A DNA stretch of 64,000 bases from assembly GCF_003244315.1 (NCBI RefSeq), contig NZ_QKWH01000003.1, forward strand, positions 186,001-250,000, written 5' to 3'. The first letter of the stretch is position 1; the number at the start of each line of letters is the position of its first letter. This document shows, piece by piece, positions 15,925-24,485 of this stretch. The stretch is from Xylanimonas oleitrophica (GTDB lineage Bacteria > Actinomycetota > Actinomycetes > Actinomycetales > Cellulomonadaceae). Position numbers and translations under genes: made by a program. The notes under the pieces are model-generated. The model saw nothing but the letters and a program-made list of their open reading frames with translations. It was not told the origin of the DNA and made no database searches.

Positions 15925-15948
15925 CCTGACTCCGCGCGCGAAGTCAGG
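15925..15948 (-). terminator. Possible terminator after qcrB
   Basis: CCTGACT and AGTCAGG (arms 15925-15931, 15942-15948) with a 10-nt GC-rich loop, about 90 nt after the qcrB stop and before the sodA leader. The rest of the 219-bp gap shows no other feature. Confidence 0.4.
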
Positions 15949-16039
15949 TTCCGTCCACCACAACGACGATGACCCGCGCCGCAGTCCCTCGCATGCGGGG
16001 GAAAAGTGGCACGGGTCACCGGTCGGGCGATCGCTCGGC

Positions 16040-17755
16040 TCAGCGCTCCTGCTCGGTGCTGCTGGCACCGGCCGGGAGCGCGTCGTGCTGCTCATGGACC
16101 GAGCCGAGGGAGTCGTGCTCACCGTGCGAGTGGGCCGCAGCGAGCTCAGACGGCGTGACGGGCTCGACGCGGTCCTCGAAGAAGAACTTCGAGAGGCGCT
16201 GCCAGCGCTTGTCAGCCTTGTAGCCCTTGCGCTTGACCCCGCGAGCGTCCGTTGCCGGCGCGATCTCCAGCGGCTTGTACGCGTCGTAGTTGACGCGCAG
16301 CCAGCGCTCCTGGTCGTCGAGCGGCGTGTGGACCTCGATGTACTCGCCGTTGGCGAAGCGCACGATCCGACCGGACTCGTGACCGTGGAGCACGAGCTCG
16401 CGGTCCTTGCGCTGCAGTCCGAGGCAGATGCGCTTCGTGATCCAGAAGGCGATGACCGGGCCGACGAAGAACAGGATGCGCAGCGCCCAGGTGATCGCGT
16501 TGAGCGACATCTGGAAGTGCGTGGCGACGAGGTCGTTCGAGCCGGCGACCGCGAGGATGATGAACGCGGTCAGGAAGGCCACGCCCAGGCCGGTGCGGAC
16601 CGGGACGTTGCGGGGACGGTCGAGCACGTGGTGCTCGCGGGTGTCACCGGTGACCTTGGCCTCGACGAACGGGTACACGAACAGGAACGTGAAGAGCAGG
16701 CCGGGGATGATGACCGCGGGGATCAGCACGTTCAGCGACAGCGTGTAGCCGGCGATCACGTACTCGGTCTGCCCTGGCATCAGTCGCAGCGAGCCTTCGA
16801 GGAACAGCATGTACCAGTCGGGCTGTGCGCCGGCGCCGACGGGGGACGGGTCGTAGGGCCCGTAGTTCCACACGTTGTTGATCGACATGGTGGCGCCCAT
16901 GAGGGCGAGCACGCCGAACGTGAGGAAGAAGTTGCCGCCCATCTTGGCCGCGTAGACCGGGAAGAGCGGGTAGCCGACCACGTTCTTGTCGGTGCGGCCG
17001 CCACCCGGGAACTGGGTGTGCTTGTGCAGCACCATCAGGAACAGGTGCAGACCGATGAGCGCCAGGATGAGCGCCGGCACCAGCAGGATGTGCACCGTGA
17101 AGAGGCGGGCGATGATGTGCTCACCCGGGAACTCGCCGCCGAAGATGAAGTACGACATGTACGAGCCGATGATCGGGATCGACTTCACGACGCCGTCGGT
17201 GATGCGCAGGCCGTTGCCGGAGAGCACGTCGTCCGGCAGGGAGTAGCCGGAGAAGCCCGCCAGGAGCCCCAGGATCATCAGCAGCATGCCGACGAGCCAG
17301 TTCAGCTCACGCGGCTTGCGGAAGGCGCCGGTGAAGAAGACGCGCATCATGTGCGTCACGATCGACGCCATGAACACCAGGGCCGCCCAGTGGTGGATCT
17401 GGCGCATGAGGAGGCCGCCGCGGACCTCGAAGGACAGATCGAGCGTGGACGCGAAGGCGATCGACATGAGCTCGCCGTGCATCGAGGCCGGGTTCTCGCC
17501 CTCGTAGTACACCAGCGCCATCGACGGCTGGAAGAACAGCGCGAGGAAGACGCCCGAGATGAGCAGCACGACGAACGAGTACAGGGCGAACTCGCCCAGC
17601 ATGAAGGACCAGTGGTCCGGGAAGATCTTGCGGGCGAACTCCTTGACCGCGACGCCCACGGACGTGCGCTGGTCGAGGTAGTCGGCCGCCTTGCCTGCTG
17701 CCGTCTTCGGGGCAGCCGCCGCCGGACGCTTGGTGTCCGTGGTCGTGGTGCTCAC
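16040..17755 (-). CDS. qcrB: Cytochrome b subunit of the bcc complex
   Basis: 571 residues, longer than mitochondrial cytochrome b because N- and C-terminal halves are fused and a C-terminal extension of about 150 residues is present, as usual in actinobacteria. It oxidises menaquinol. Haem ligands lie in RQIHHWAALVFMASIVTHMMR and in FTVHILLVPALILALIGLHL. The Qo-site motif is PDWY (AGAQPDWYMLFLEG), the actinobacterial form of PEWY. GTG at 17755 overlaps the qcrA stop (GTGA). Last gene of the qcrC-qcrA-qcrB cluster. Confidence 0.97.
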   Translation of the reverse strand: MSTTTTDTKRPAAAAPKTAAGKAADYLDQRTSVGVAVKEFARKIFPDHWSFMLGEFALYSFVVLLISGVFLALFFQPSMALVYYEGENPASMHGELMSIAFASTLDLSFEVRGGLLMRQIHHWAALVFMASIVTHMMRVFFTGAFRKPRELNWLVGMLLMILGLLAGFSGYSLPDDVLSGNGLRITDGVVKSIPIIGSYMSYFIFGGEFPGEHIIARLFTVHILLVPALILALIGLHLFLMVLHKHTQFPGGGRTDKNVVGYPLFPVYAAKMGGNFFLTFGVLALMGATMSINNVWNYGPYDPSPVGAGAQPDWYMLFLEGSLRLMPGQTEYVIAGYTLSLNVLIPAVIIPGLLFTFLFVYPFVEAKVTGDTREHHVLDRPRNVPVRTGLGVAFLTAFIILAVAGSNDLVATHFQMSLNAITWALRILFFVGPVIAFWITKRICLGLQRKDRELVLHGHESGRIVRFANGEYIEVHTPLDDQERWLRVNYDAYKPLEIAPATDARGVKRKGYKADKRWQRLSKFFFEDRVEPVTPSELAAAHSHGEHDSLGSVHEQHDALPAGASSTEQER

Positions 17756-18801
17756 TTCAGGCGCTCCCAGTAGCTCGGGCCGATCGGCTGGTCGAAGTCG
17801 TCCTCCGCCACCAGGTAGCCCTCGTCGTCGACGGTGATGGGCAGCTGGGGGAGCGGGCGCTTCGCCGGGCCGAAGACCACCTTGGCGCCGTCCGCGATGT
17901 CGAACGTCGACTGGTGGCAGGGGCACAGGAGGTGGTGCGTCTGCTGCTCGTACAGGGCGACGGGGCAGCCGACGTGGGTGCAGATCTTCGAGTAGGCGAC
18001 GATGCCGTCGTAGGAACCGCCGGGGCGCTGCTCGGACCTGATGTCGTCCGGGTTCATGCGGACCAGCAGGACGACGGCCTTGGCCTTCTCGGTGATCCAG
18101 TGGTGCGTCAGGCGCTCTTCGGCGGGGACGTCCGGAATGACGTGCGCGACGGAGCCGATCGTGAGGTCGGCGGCGCGGATGAGGCGACCGTTCGGGTCGT
18201 AGGCGAGGCGGGTGCCGCGCTGCCAGAGCGTGTGACGGAACTTGTCGACGTTCCAGTCGCCGCCCACGGAGCTGATCAGCGGGACCGCGATGGTCAGCGG
18301 GAACAGCGCCATGGCGCCCACGAGCGCGCCCTTGAGGAGGCCACGGCGCGCGATGCCGGAGTCGGCCACGCCCTGGTTGAGAGCCGTGATCGCGACCTCG
18401 CGGACCTCGGGCGAGCTCTCGATGGGGTGGCGGTCGTCGACGTACTCGTGGGCAGACATCAGCGACTTGGCCCAGTGGACCGCGGCGATGCCGATGCCGA
18501 GGAGCGAGACCGCCATGCCGAGGCCGAACAGCAGCGTGGAGAGGCGGGTCTCGGCGGTGCCTCCCGGGGGGAAGGCGAAGTAGGCGACCAGCGAGCCGAT
18601 GGCACCGAGGGCCGAGATGCCGAACAGCGCCGCGACGATCCGCTCGGCGCGCTTGGCGGCCTGGGGGTCCGTGTCGGTCAGGCGGGGCTTGTGCTCGGGC
18701 ACGCCCGGGTCGGTGAACCGGTCGGCCTGAGCGACGACGCCCGCCTCGTGCGCGGCGTCGACGTCGGTCGACGGGGTGGTGGGGTTGTTGTTCTCGCTCA
18801 C
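17752..18801 (-). CDS. qcrA: Rieske iron-sulfur subunit of the bcc complex
   Basis: 349 residues. Three N-terminal membrane segments, the actinobacterial form, lie at about residues 60-80, 95-115 and 165-185 (RRGLLKGALVGAMALFPLTIAV). The 2Fe-2S domain follows, with ligands in CTHVGCPVALYE and LLCPCHQSTFD. The complex transfers electrons from menaquinol to the di-haem QcrC. The GTG start overlaps the qcrC stop by GTGA, and the stop overlaps qcrB in the same way, so the three subunits are translationally coupled. Confidence 0.97.
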   Translation of the reverse strand: MSENNNPTTPSTDVDAAHEAGVVAQADRFTDPGVPEHKPRLTDTDPQAAKRAERIVAALFGISALGAIGSLVAYFAFPPGGTAETRLSTLLFGLGMAVSLLGIGIAAVHWAKSLMSAHEYVDDRHPIESSPEVREVAITALNQGVADSGIARRGLLKGALVGAMALFPLTIAVPLISSVGGDWNVDKFRHTLWQRGTRLAYDPNGRLIRAADLTIGSVAHVIPDVPAEERLTHHWITEKAKAVVLLVRMNPDDIRSEQRPGGSYDGIVAYSKICTHVGCPVALYEQQTHHLLCPCHQSTFDIADGAKVVFGPAKRPLPQLPITVDDEGYLVAEDDFDQPIGPSYWERLK

Positions 18802-19577
18802 GAGGACTTCGCTCCGATCCAGACAGCGCCGGCGATCAGCAGGCCGAGGCCGACCACCCAGGCCCACAGGCCCTCGGACACCGGGCCGAGGGAGCCGAGG
18901 GAGATGCCACCGGCAGACCCGTCACGCTGCTCGTCGAGGAACGCGATGATGTCGCGCTTGTCCTCGGGCGTGATGTTGGCGTCGTTGAACACCGGCATGG
19001 ACTGCGGGCCGGTGAGCATGGCCTGGTAGATGTTCCGCGGGGACACGTCGGTCAGCGGGGGCGCCCACTTGCCCTCCGAGAGGGCACCGCCGGCACCGAC
19101 GGCGTTGTGGCACATCGAGCAGTTGGTGCGGAAGAGCGCCATGCCGTGCGCCGGGTCACCCAGCGCGGGGTCGACCTGCTCGTCCGTGGGGATGGCAGGA
19201 CCGGCACCGAGCGACGCGACGTAGGCGGCGAGCGCGGCCGTCTGCTCCTCGTCCATCTGCGGGGGCTTGGCCATGGCCTGCGGGCCGTTCATCTGCATGG
19301 GCATGCGGCCGGTCGAGACCTGGAAGTCGACGGCGGCGGCACCCACGCCCACGAGCGACGGCGCCTCCGCCGTGCCCTCGGCGTTGGGGCCGTGGCACGT
19401 GGCGCAGTTCGCCTGGAACAGCTTCTTGCCGGTCTCGATGTCCGCGGTGCTGGCGGTCTCGGCCTGGGCCGGACTCGGGGCGAGGACGGCGTAGACGCCG
19501 CCCGTGACCAGCAGCGCCAGCAGCAGCAGCACGACCGGGGCTGCCCGGTGGTGCCTGCGGGCGGCGAGTGCCTTCAC
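18798..19577 (-). CDS. qcrC: Di-haem cytochrome c subunit of the bcc complex
   Basis: 259 residues from GTG at 19577 (GAGG upstream). A signal-anchor (VVLLLLALLVTGGVYAVLA) precedes two cytochrome c domains with CATCH (near residue 60) and CSMCH (near residue 155), each with a distal Met (STGRMPMQMNGP, TGPQSMPVF). The C-terminal helix WAWVVGLGLLIAGAVWIG anchors it. Two fused haem domains let electrons pass directly to CtaC without a soluble cytochrome, as known for actinobacterial supercomplexes. Confidence 0.96.
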   Translation of the reverse strand: MKALAARRHHRAAPVVLLLLALLVTGGVYAVLAPSPAQAETASTADIETGKKLFQANCATCHGPNAEGTAEAPSLVGVGAAAVDFQVSTGRMPMQMNGPQAMAKPPQMDEEQTAALAAYVASLGAGPAIPTDEQVDPALGDPAHGMALFRTNCSMCHNAVGAGGALSEGKWAPPLTDVSPRNIYQAMLTGPQSMPVFNDANITPEDKRDIIAFLDEQRDGSAGGISLGSLGPVSEGLWAWVVGLGLLIAGAVWIGAKSS

Positions 19578-19663
19578 GAAAATGACCTCGTCTCGTGGCT
19601 TTGGGGTGGTCGGGTGGTGCATCGGAGACCGCGTCGCCTCCGCAAGGTTTCAGCGTCCGTGGG

Positions 19664-20311
19664 TCACTGCAGGAAGTAGATGACCGCGAACAGAGCGATC
19701 CAGACGACGTCGACGAAGTGCCAGTAGTACGACGTGACGATCGCGGTGGTGGCCTCGTGGTGGCCGAAGCGACGGGCGGCGAAGGACCGTCCCAGCAGGA
19801 AGAGGAAGGCGATCAGGCCGCCGATCACGTGGAGGCCGTGGAAGCCGGTGGTCAGGTAGAACACCGAGCCGTAGGCGCTCGACGAGATCGTGACGCCCTC
19901 GTGGACGAGCTCGGCGTACTCGAAGACCTGACCGCCGATGAAGATCGCGCCCATGACGTAGGTGAGCGTCATCCACTCGTGCATGCCCCAGCGGCCGACC
20001 TGGAAGATCTTGCCGGTGCGCACGGGCTGGAACCGCTCGGCGGCGAGCACTCCCATCTGGCACGTGACGGACGAGAGCACGAGGACCGTCGTGTTGATCG
20101 CGGCGAACGTCAGGTTGAGCTTCGCGGTCTCGGCCGCCCACTCCTCGGCGGGCATGACCGAGCGCACCGTGAAGTACATGGCGAACAGGCCGGCGAAGAA
20201 CATGAGCTCGCTGGCGAGCCAGACGATCGTCCCGACCGACACCGGGTTCGGACGGTTGACGCTCACGTGCTGGGGGGCGGTGGGGGCTGCAGCCGTTTCC
20301 GTCGTGGACAC
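19664..20311 (-). CDS. ctaE: Cytochrome c oxidase subunit III
   Basis: 215 residues with about five membrane helices, short form without the first two helices. Landmarks: [30 protein letters not shown], the RSVMPAEEW loop, [22 protein letters not shown] and the C-terminal [21 protein letters not shown]. The GTG start at 20311 has AATAAT 6 nt upstream. It leads the ctaE-qcrC-qcrA-qcrB operon, so subunit III of the oxidase is made with the bcc complex and not with ctaCDF, as in mycobacteria. Confidence 0.96.
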   Translation of the reverse strand: MSTTETAAAPTAPQHVSVNRPNPVSVGTIVWLASELMFFAGLFAMYFTVRSVMPAEEWAAETAKLNLTFAAINTTVLVLSSVTCQMGVLAAERFQPVRTGKIFQVGRWGMHEWMTLTYVMGAIFIGGQVFEYAELVHEGVTISSSAYGSVFYLTTGFHGLHVIGGLIAFLFLLGRSFAARRFGHHEATTAIVTSYYWHFVDVVWIALFAVIYFLQ

Positions 20312-20317
20312 GGAGCC

Positions 20318-20323
20318 ATTATT
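20318..20323 (-). promoter_or_regulatory. -10 box of ctaE-qcrCAB, leaderless
   Basis: AATAAT on the minus strand, 6 nt before the GTG start of ctaE. Confidence 0.5.
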
Positions 20324-20567
20324 GCTGACTCCTCTGCCGTTCGAGGCCCTCAGAAACGCCGATCTGGGGCTCGCCCTGGTCGATTTCCGCACGATCTCGC
20401 GGATGTGCTCGCGCTTGCTGACGAAAGGTGGGAGAGTGCCACGAAAAGACCACGCGAACAGGCTTCGCGTCGTGACACCCATGTGCCACGATGCCAGAAA
20501 CACGCGGGTCCGGAACGCGTCGCCAGGTGCACCGGAGCACCCGGCGACCACGTGAGAGAGGCACAGC
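20324..20567. other. Divergent regulatory region between ctaE and the receiver gene
   Basis: About 245 bp with locally lower GC. No gene, hairpin or repeat that I can support beyond the ctaE -10 box at its left end and a GAGAGAGG ribosome-binding region at its right end. Confidence 0.4.
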
Positions 20568-21005
20568 ATGGCGCACAGCACGGCGGTCGCGGGCAGCAGC
20601 ACGTCGAGGGGCGAGGGTGGTGACGCCGGACGCGGTCCGCGAGTGCTGCTCTACAGCGACGACCGCACGGTGCGCGAGCAGGTCCGCCTCGCCGTCGGGC
20701 CCCGCCTGCGTGCGCACGCCCCCGACATCGTCTGGGCGGAGGCGGCCACGGCGGCCGCCGTCGTCGAGGCCGTCGACCAGGGAGGCTGGGACCTCCTCGT
20801 GCTCGACGGCGAGGCCGACAAGGCGGGCGGCATGGGGCTGGCGCGGCAGCTCAAGAACGAGGTGTACGAGTGCCCGCCCGTGCTGGTGCTCACCGGCCGC
20901 GCCGAGGACGCCTGGCTGGCCTCCTGGTCGTTGGCCGACGCCGTCGTGCCCCGACCGCTCGACACCCTGGCGCTCCAGGAGGCCGTGGCCTCGCTGCTCG
21001 CCTGA
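20568..21005 (+). CDS. Stand-alone receiver-like protein
   Basis: 145 residues. After a 23-residue polar extension comes a CheY-like fold: [14 protein letters not shown] (acidic pair), [22 protein letters not shown] (probable phospho-acceptor Asp), [12 protein letters not shown] (Thr), then [17 protein letters not shown]. The lysine of the usual KP motif is Arg here (PRPLD), so phosphorylation chemistry may be altered. No output domain. Actinobacteria often have such a gene between ctaE and trpD. ATG at 20568. Confidence 0.8.
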   Translation: MAHSTAVAGSSTSRGEGGDAGRGPRVLLYSDDRTVREQVRLAVGPRLRAHAPDIVWAEAATAAAVVEAVDQGGWDLLVLDGEADKAGGMGLARQLKNEVYECPPVLVLTGRAEDAWLASWSLADAVVPRPLDTLALQEAVASLLA

Positions 21006-21104
21006 TCCCGGGCGCCGCAGCCCGGCGCCCGAGCGCGGGCCGGGGCCACCGGCGGGCGGGATCCGCCGGGCGAGACCAGGCGAGGTGCCTGGCTTGCGGC
21101 CCGG

Positions 21105-21110
21105 TAGCGT
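21105..21110 (+). promoter_or_regulatory. -10 box of trpD
   Basis: TAGCGT, leaving a leader of about 55 nt before GTG at 21171. No attenuator-like leader peptide is visible. Confidence 0.45.
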
Positions 21111-21170
21111 CAGCACTGTCCGGGCACCGGTCCGGACGGCCCGCCCAGGGTCGGCAGCAGAGAGGGGCCC

Positions 21171-22256
21171 GTGTTGACCCAGCCCGCCGTGGACACCGCC
21201 GCCGAGACGAACGCGCCCTCGTGGCCGGACGTGATGAACCGGCTCGTCGCCGGTGGTGACCTCACTGCCGACGAGGCCGCGTGGGCCATGGACGAGGTGA
21301 TGTCGGGCGAGGTCTCGCCCGCGCGGCTCGCCGGGTTCCTCATGGGCCTGCGGGCCAAGGGGGAGACGGTGGACGAGCTCGGCGGGCTCGCCCGCTCGAT
21401 GGTCGCGCACGCCACGCCGATCGAGGTCCCGGGCCGCACGGTCGACATCGTGGGCACGGGTGGCGACCGGGCCCACACGGTCAACGTCTCGACGATGGCG
21501 GCGGTCGTCGTCGCCGGCACCGGCCTGCGGGTGGTCAAGCACGGCAACCGCGCCGCGACGAGCGCCTCCGGCTCCGCCGACGTGCTCGAGGCGCTCGGGA
21601 TCCGGCTGGACCACACCCCCGGGCGGGTGGCCGAGATCGCCGTCGAGGCGGGCATCACGTTCTGCTTCGCCACCGTGTTCCACCCGTCGATGCGGCACGC
21701 GGGCGTGGCTCGCAAGGAGCTCGGTGTGCCCACGGCGTTCAACTTCCTGGGTCCGCTGACGAACCCGGCACGGCCAGGGGCGACGGCCGTCGGGTGCGCC
21801 GACGCGCGCATGGCCCCCCTGATGGCCGGCGTCTTCGCCGAGAGGGGCACCAGCGCGCTCGTCTTCCGCGGCGATGACGGGCTCGACGAGCTGGCCGCGA
21901 CCGGCGGCGCGACCGTCTGGCAGGTGAGCGACGGCGACGTGACCGAGCAGCGTCTGGACGCCGTGGCCGAGCTCGGGCTGCGGCCGATCCGTGTGGAGGA
22001 CCTGCGGGGGGCCGACGCCGCGCACAACGCGCGCGTCGCCCTCGCCGTCCTGGACGGCGAGGACCGCGGTGCCGTGCGGGAGACGGTCCTGCTCAACGCG
22101 GCCTCGGCGCTGGTGGCCGACGCCAGCCTCCCTGGCACCGGCGAGGGAACGCTCACCGAGCGGCTGGCGGCAGGGATCGAGCACGCGGCGCGCAGCGTGG
22201 ACGACGGCGCGGCGGCAGCGGTGCTCGACCGGTGGCGGGCGGCGTCGGCCGCCTGA
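21171..22256 (+). CDS. trpD: Anthranilate phosphoribosyltransferase
   Basis: 361 residues. It joins anthranilate to PRPP, the second step of tryptophan synthesis. The N-terminal helical domain ([25 protein letters not shown]) is followed by the PRPP loop [18 protein letters not shown], then [23 protein letters not shown] and [20 protein letters not shown] at 21171 (TTG at 21174 also possible). It is away from other trp genes, in the ctaE-trpD order found in mycobacteria. Confidence 0.97.
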   Translation: MLTQPAVDTAAETNAPSWPDVMNRLVAGGDLTADEAAWAMDEVMSGEVSPARLAGFLMGLRAKGETVDELGGLARSMVAHATPIEVPGRTVDIVGTGGDRAHTVNVSTMAAVVVAGTGLRVVKHGNRAATSASGSADVLEALGIRLDHTPGRVAEIAVEAGITFCFATVFHPSMRHAGVARKELGVPTAFNFLGPLTNPARPGATAVGCADARMAPLMAGVFAERGTSALVFRGDDGLDELAATGGATVWQVSDGDVTEQRLDAVAELGLRPIRVEDLRGADAAHNARVALAVLDGEDRGAVRETVLLNAASALVADASLPGTGEGTLTERLAAGIEHAARSVDDGAAAAVLDRWRAASAA

Positions 22257-22330
22257 GACCGGTGCCGCCGCACCACGGCCGTGGGCCCGGGCGGGCTCCC
22301 GCTGCGGTGCGCCGGGCGGGCGGGACGCCC

Positions 22331-22612
22331 CTAGTCGTCGAGGCCGAGGGCGAAGGCCTGCTCGAGGTCCACGCTGGAGTAGGTGCGGAAGGCGATGAGC
22401 GTCTCCGTGCGCGCCACGCCGGGCACCTTGCTGATGCCGTCGGCGATGGCGTCGGCGAGCTCCTCGTGACGGCGCACGCGCACCATGGCGACGAGATCGG
22501 CCTTGCCGGTCACCGAGTAGACCTCGCTGACCCCCTTGAGGTTGGTCACCTGGGCCGCGACCTCGGGGATCTTGTCCGGGTCGGTGTCGATGAGGACGAT
22601 GGCGGTCAGCAT
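22331..22612 (-). CDS. Stand-alone Lrp/AsnC ligand-binding domain
   Basis: 93 residues, only the RAM (effector and oligomerisation) domain of Lrp/AsnC regulators: VLIDTDPDKIPEVAAQVTNLKGVSEVYSVTGKADLVAMV and the C-terminal VPGVARTETLIAFRTYSS. There is no helix-turn-helix, and the ATG at 22612 leaves no room for one. Such small proteins may bind amino acids or modulate full-length Lrp relatives. It overlaps the upstream exonuclease gene by 7 bp, so they are co-transcribed. Confidence 0.88.
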   Translation of the reverse strand: MLTAIVLIDTDPDKIPEVAAQVTNLKGVSEVYSVTGKADLVAMVRVRRHEELADAIADGISKVPGVARTETLIAFRTYSSVDLEQAFALGLDD

Positions 22613-24390
22613 GGGGCCATGCTAGTGATCTGGGCCCTGACCTCGCCCGAGACGCCGGCGAGGTCGGCGTGCGCGAGGGCCGAGCGCACGGGCACGGACC
22701 AGGGCTGGGACGCGTGCACCAGCCGCACGCCGGGCTGCTCGAGCCAGTCGATCACGAGCGCCGCCTCCTCCGGGTGGCAGGCGGGGGCGGGTGCGACGGG
22801 CGGCTCGACCACCTCGGCGGTGGCCCGCAGGGCGTCGACGACGGGCAGCGGGTCCTCGCCCGGGCGGGTCACGGCGGTGCCGGCGAGGCGTGCGTGCCGC
22901 ACCACGACGAGCTCCCACCCGCCCGCCGCCGTGGGGCGTGCGGCGACCAGCTCGCTGCAGGCGGCCAGCGGTGCGAGGCGCTGGGCGCGGCCCGCCCCCT
23001 GGACGTAGGAGCGCAGGCGCCGGGTCACCAGGCCCGCCTCCTCGAACCGCTCCTCGGCCGCCAGGCGGGCGACCCGCGCGGCGAGGGCGGACACCACGGG
23101 CGACGGGTCGTCGGTGAGCGCGAGTGCTGCGGAGCGTGCGACGTCGGCGTAGGCGGTGTCCGGGCCTCCTACAGCGGTACAGGGGGCGGAGCAGCGGCCC
23201 ATGCCGGCCAGCGCGCAGGGGCTGCCCGGGCTGCGGGAGACCGCGGCGAGCCGCAGCGTGCACTGGCGCAGCGGGAGCGCGTCGTGCAGGGCCTCGACGG
23301 CTTCCTGCGCGGACCGGCGCGAGGAGAACGGGCCGATGTGCGGGGTGCCTGCCCGCACGTCCCGCACCACCGACAGGCGCGGGTAGGCCTCGTCCGTCAG
23401 CCGCACCCACGTCTGGCGCTCGGGGTGCTTGGAGCGCCGGTTGTAGCGGGGCTCGTGCTGGGCGATGAGCCGCAGCTCCCGGACGGCGGCCTCCAGCGGC
23501 GTCGCGCACACCACCGGGGTCACCGCGTGGGCGATGCGGACCATCTCCGTGATGCGCCTGCGCTTCTCCGCGGCGGTGAAGTAGGAGCGCACCCGCTTGC
23601 GGATGTTCGTGGACGTGCCGACGTAGAGGACCTCGTCGCCCGGGCCTCGGAAGAGGTAGACGCCGGGAGCCTCGGGCAGGCCGTCGGCGAGGTGGCGCTT
23701 CTTGCGCACGTCGGGCGGCACGGGGTCTGCCGCGCCGGCGAGGTCCTCGAGGTGTGTCACGCCCGTGGCACCGAGCCGGTCGAGCAGCCCGTGCAGCACG
23801 TCCACGGTGGCGCGGGCGTCGGCCAGCGCGCGGTGCTCGGGCGTGACCCGCGCCCGGAAGAAGGTGGCGAGGGTGGAGAGCTTGTGGTTGGGCACCTCGT
23901 CGCGCGTGACGACGCGGCGGGCGAGCGGCACCGTGTCGACCACGGCGAAGCCGGGCCACTCGTAGCCCAGGTCGGCCGCGGCGGCCTTGAGGAAGCCGAC
24001 GTCGAACGGGGCGTTGTGCGCCACCAGGACGGCACCGCGAGCCCACTCCAGGAAGCTCGGCAGCACGAGGCTCACGGGCGGGGCCGTGGCCACCATGGCG
24101 GTGGTGATGCCCGTGAGCCGGGCGACGAACGCGGGGACCTCGCGGCCCGGGTTCACCAGCGACTGGAACTCGCCGAGCACCTCGCCGCCGCGCACCTTCA
24201 CCGCGCCGATCTCGGTGATCCCGCTCTCGGCAGCCCTGGTACCGGTGGTCTCGAGGTCCACGACCACGAACGTGACCTCCCGCAGCGGTGTGCCGAGGTC
24301 CTCGAAGGACGGCTGGAAGCCGTCGAGCACACCGGCCGCGGAGGGCGCGTCGGCCCTGGGTGTCCGGGGCGCGTGGGCCTGGCTCGTCAT
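22606..24390 (-). CDS. DEDDh exonuclease fused to a UvrC-like GIY-YIG nuclease
   Basis: 594 residues. The N-terminal DnaQ-like exonuclease has VVVDLETTG (Asp, Glu), VLVAHNAPFDVGFL (Asp) and EHRALADARATVDVL (His, Asp). From about residue 240 a GIY-YIG domain follows (PGVYLFRGPGDEVLYVGTST...RVRSYFT) and a Cys cluster CALAGMGRCSAPC. The C-terminal RNase H-like and helix-hairpin-helix parts of full UvrC are absent or altered. It resembles the actinobacterial Rv2191/Cho-like fusion and probably acts in DNA repair. ATG at 24390. Confidence 0.9.
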   Translation of the reverse strand: MTSQAHAPRTPRADAPSAAGVLDGFQPSFEDLGTPLREVTFVVVDLETTGTRAAESGITEIGAVKVRGGEVLGEFQSLVNPGREVPAFVARLTGITTAMVATAPPVSLVLPSFLEWARGAVLVAHNAPFDVGFLKAAAADLGYEWPGFAVVDTVPLARRVVTRDEVPNHKLSTLATFFRARVTPEHRALADARATVDVLHGLLDRLGATGVTHLEDLAGAADPVPPDVRKKRHLADGLPEAPGVYLFRGPGDEVLYVGTSTNIRKRVRSYFTAAEKRRRITEMVRIAHAVTPVVCATPLEAAVRELRLIAQHEPRYNRRSKHPERQTWVRLTDEAYPRLSVVRDVRAGTPHIGPFSSRRSAQEAVEALHDALPLRQCTLRLAAVSRSPGSPCALAGMGRCSAPCTAVGGPDTAYADVARSAALALTDDPSPVVSALAARVARLAAEERFEEAGLVTRRLRSYVQGAGRAQRLAPLAACSELVAARPTAAGGWELVVVRHARLAGTAVTRPGEDPLPVVDALRATAEVVEPPVAPAPACHPEEAALVIDWLEQPGVRLVHASQPWSVPVRSALAHADLAGVSGEVRAQITSMAPC

Positions 24391-24403
24391 GGCCGGGACG
24401 CTA

Positions 24404-24439
24404 CGAGGCGCCACCGACACGCTGGTCGGTGGCGCCTCG
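24404..24439 (-). terminator. 15-bp hairpin downstream of fadD
   Basis: Arms 24404-24418 and 24425-24439 are perfectly complementary, 6-nt loop, about 47 nt after the fadD stop and before the exonuclease start. Confidence 0.75.
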
Positions 24440-24442
24440 TGC

Positions 24443-24470
24443 GCGGCCCAGACGGCGCGGCCCAGACGGC
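24443..24470. repeat. Two tandem copies of a 14-bp repeat
   Basis: GCGGCCCAGACGGC at 24443-24456 and 24457-24470, with a decayed third start after. Lies in the gap between the fadD stop and its terminator. Confidence 0.7.
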
Positions 24471-24485
24471 GCGGGCCAGGAGGGC

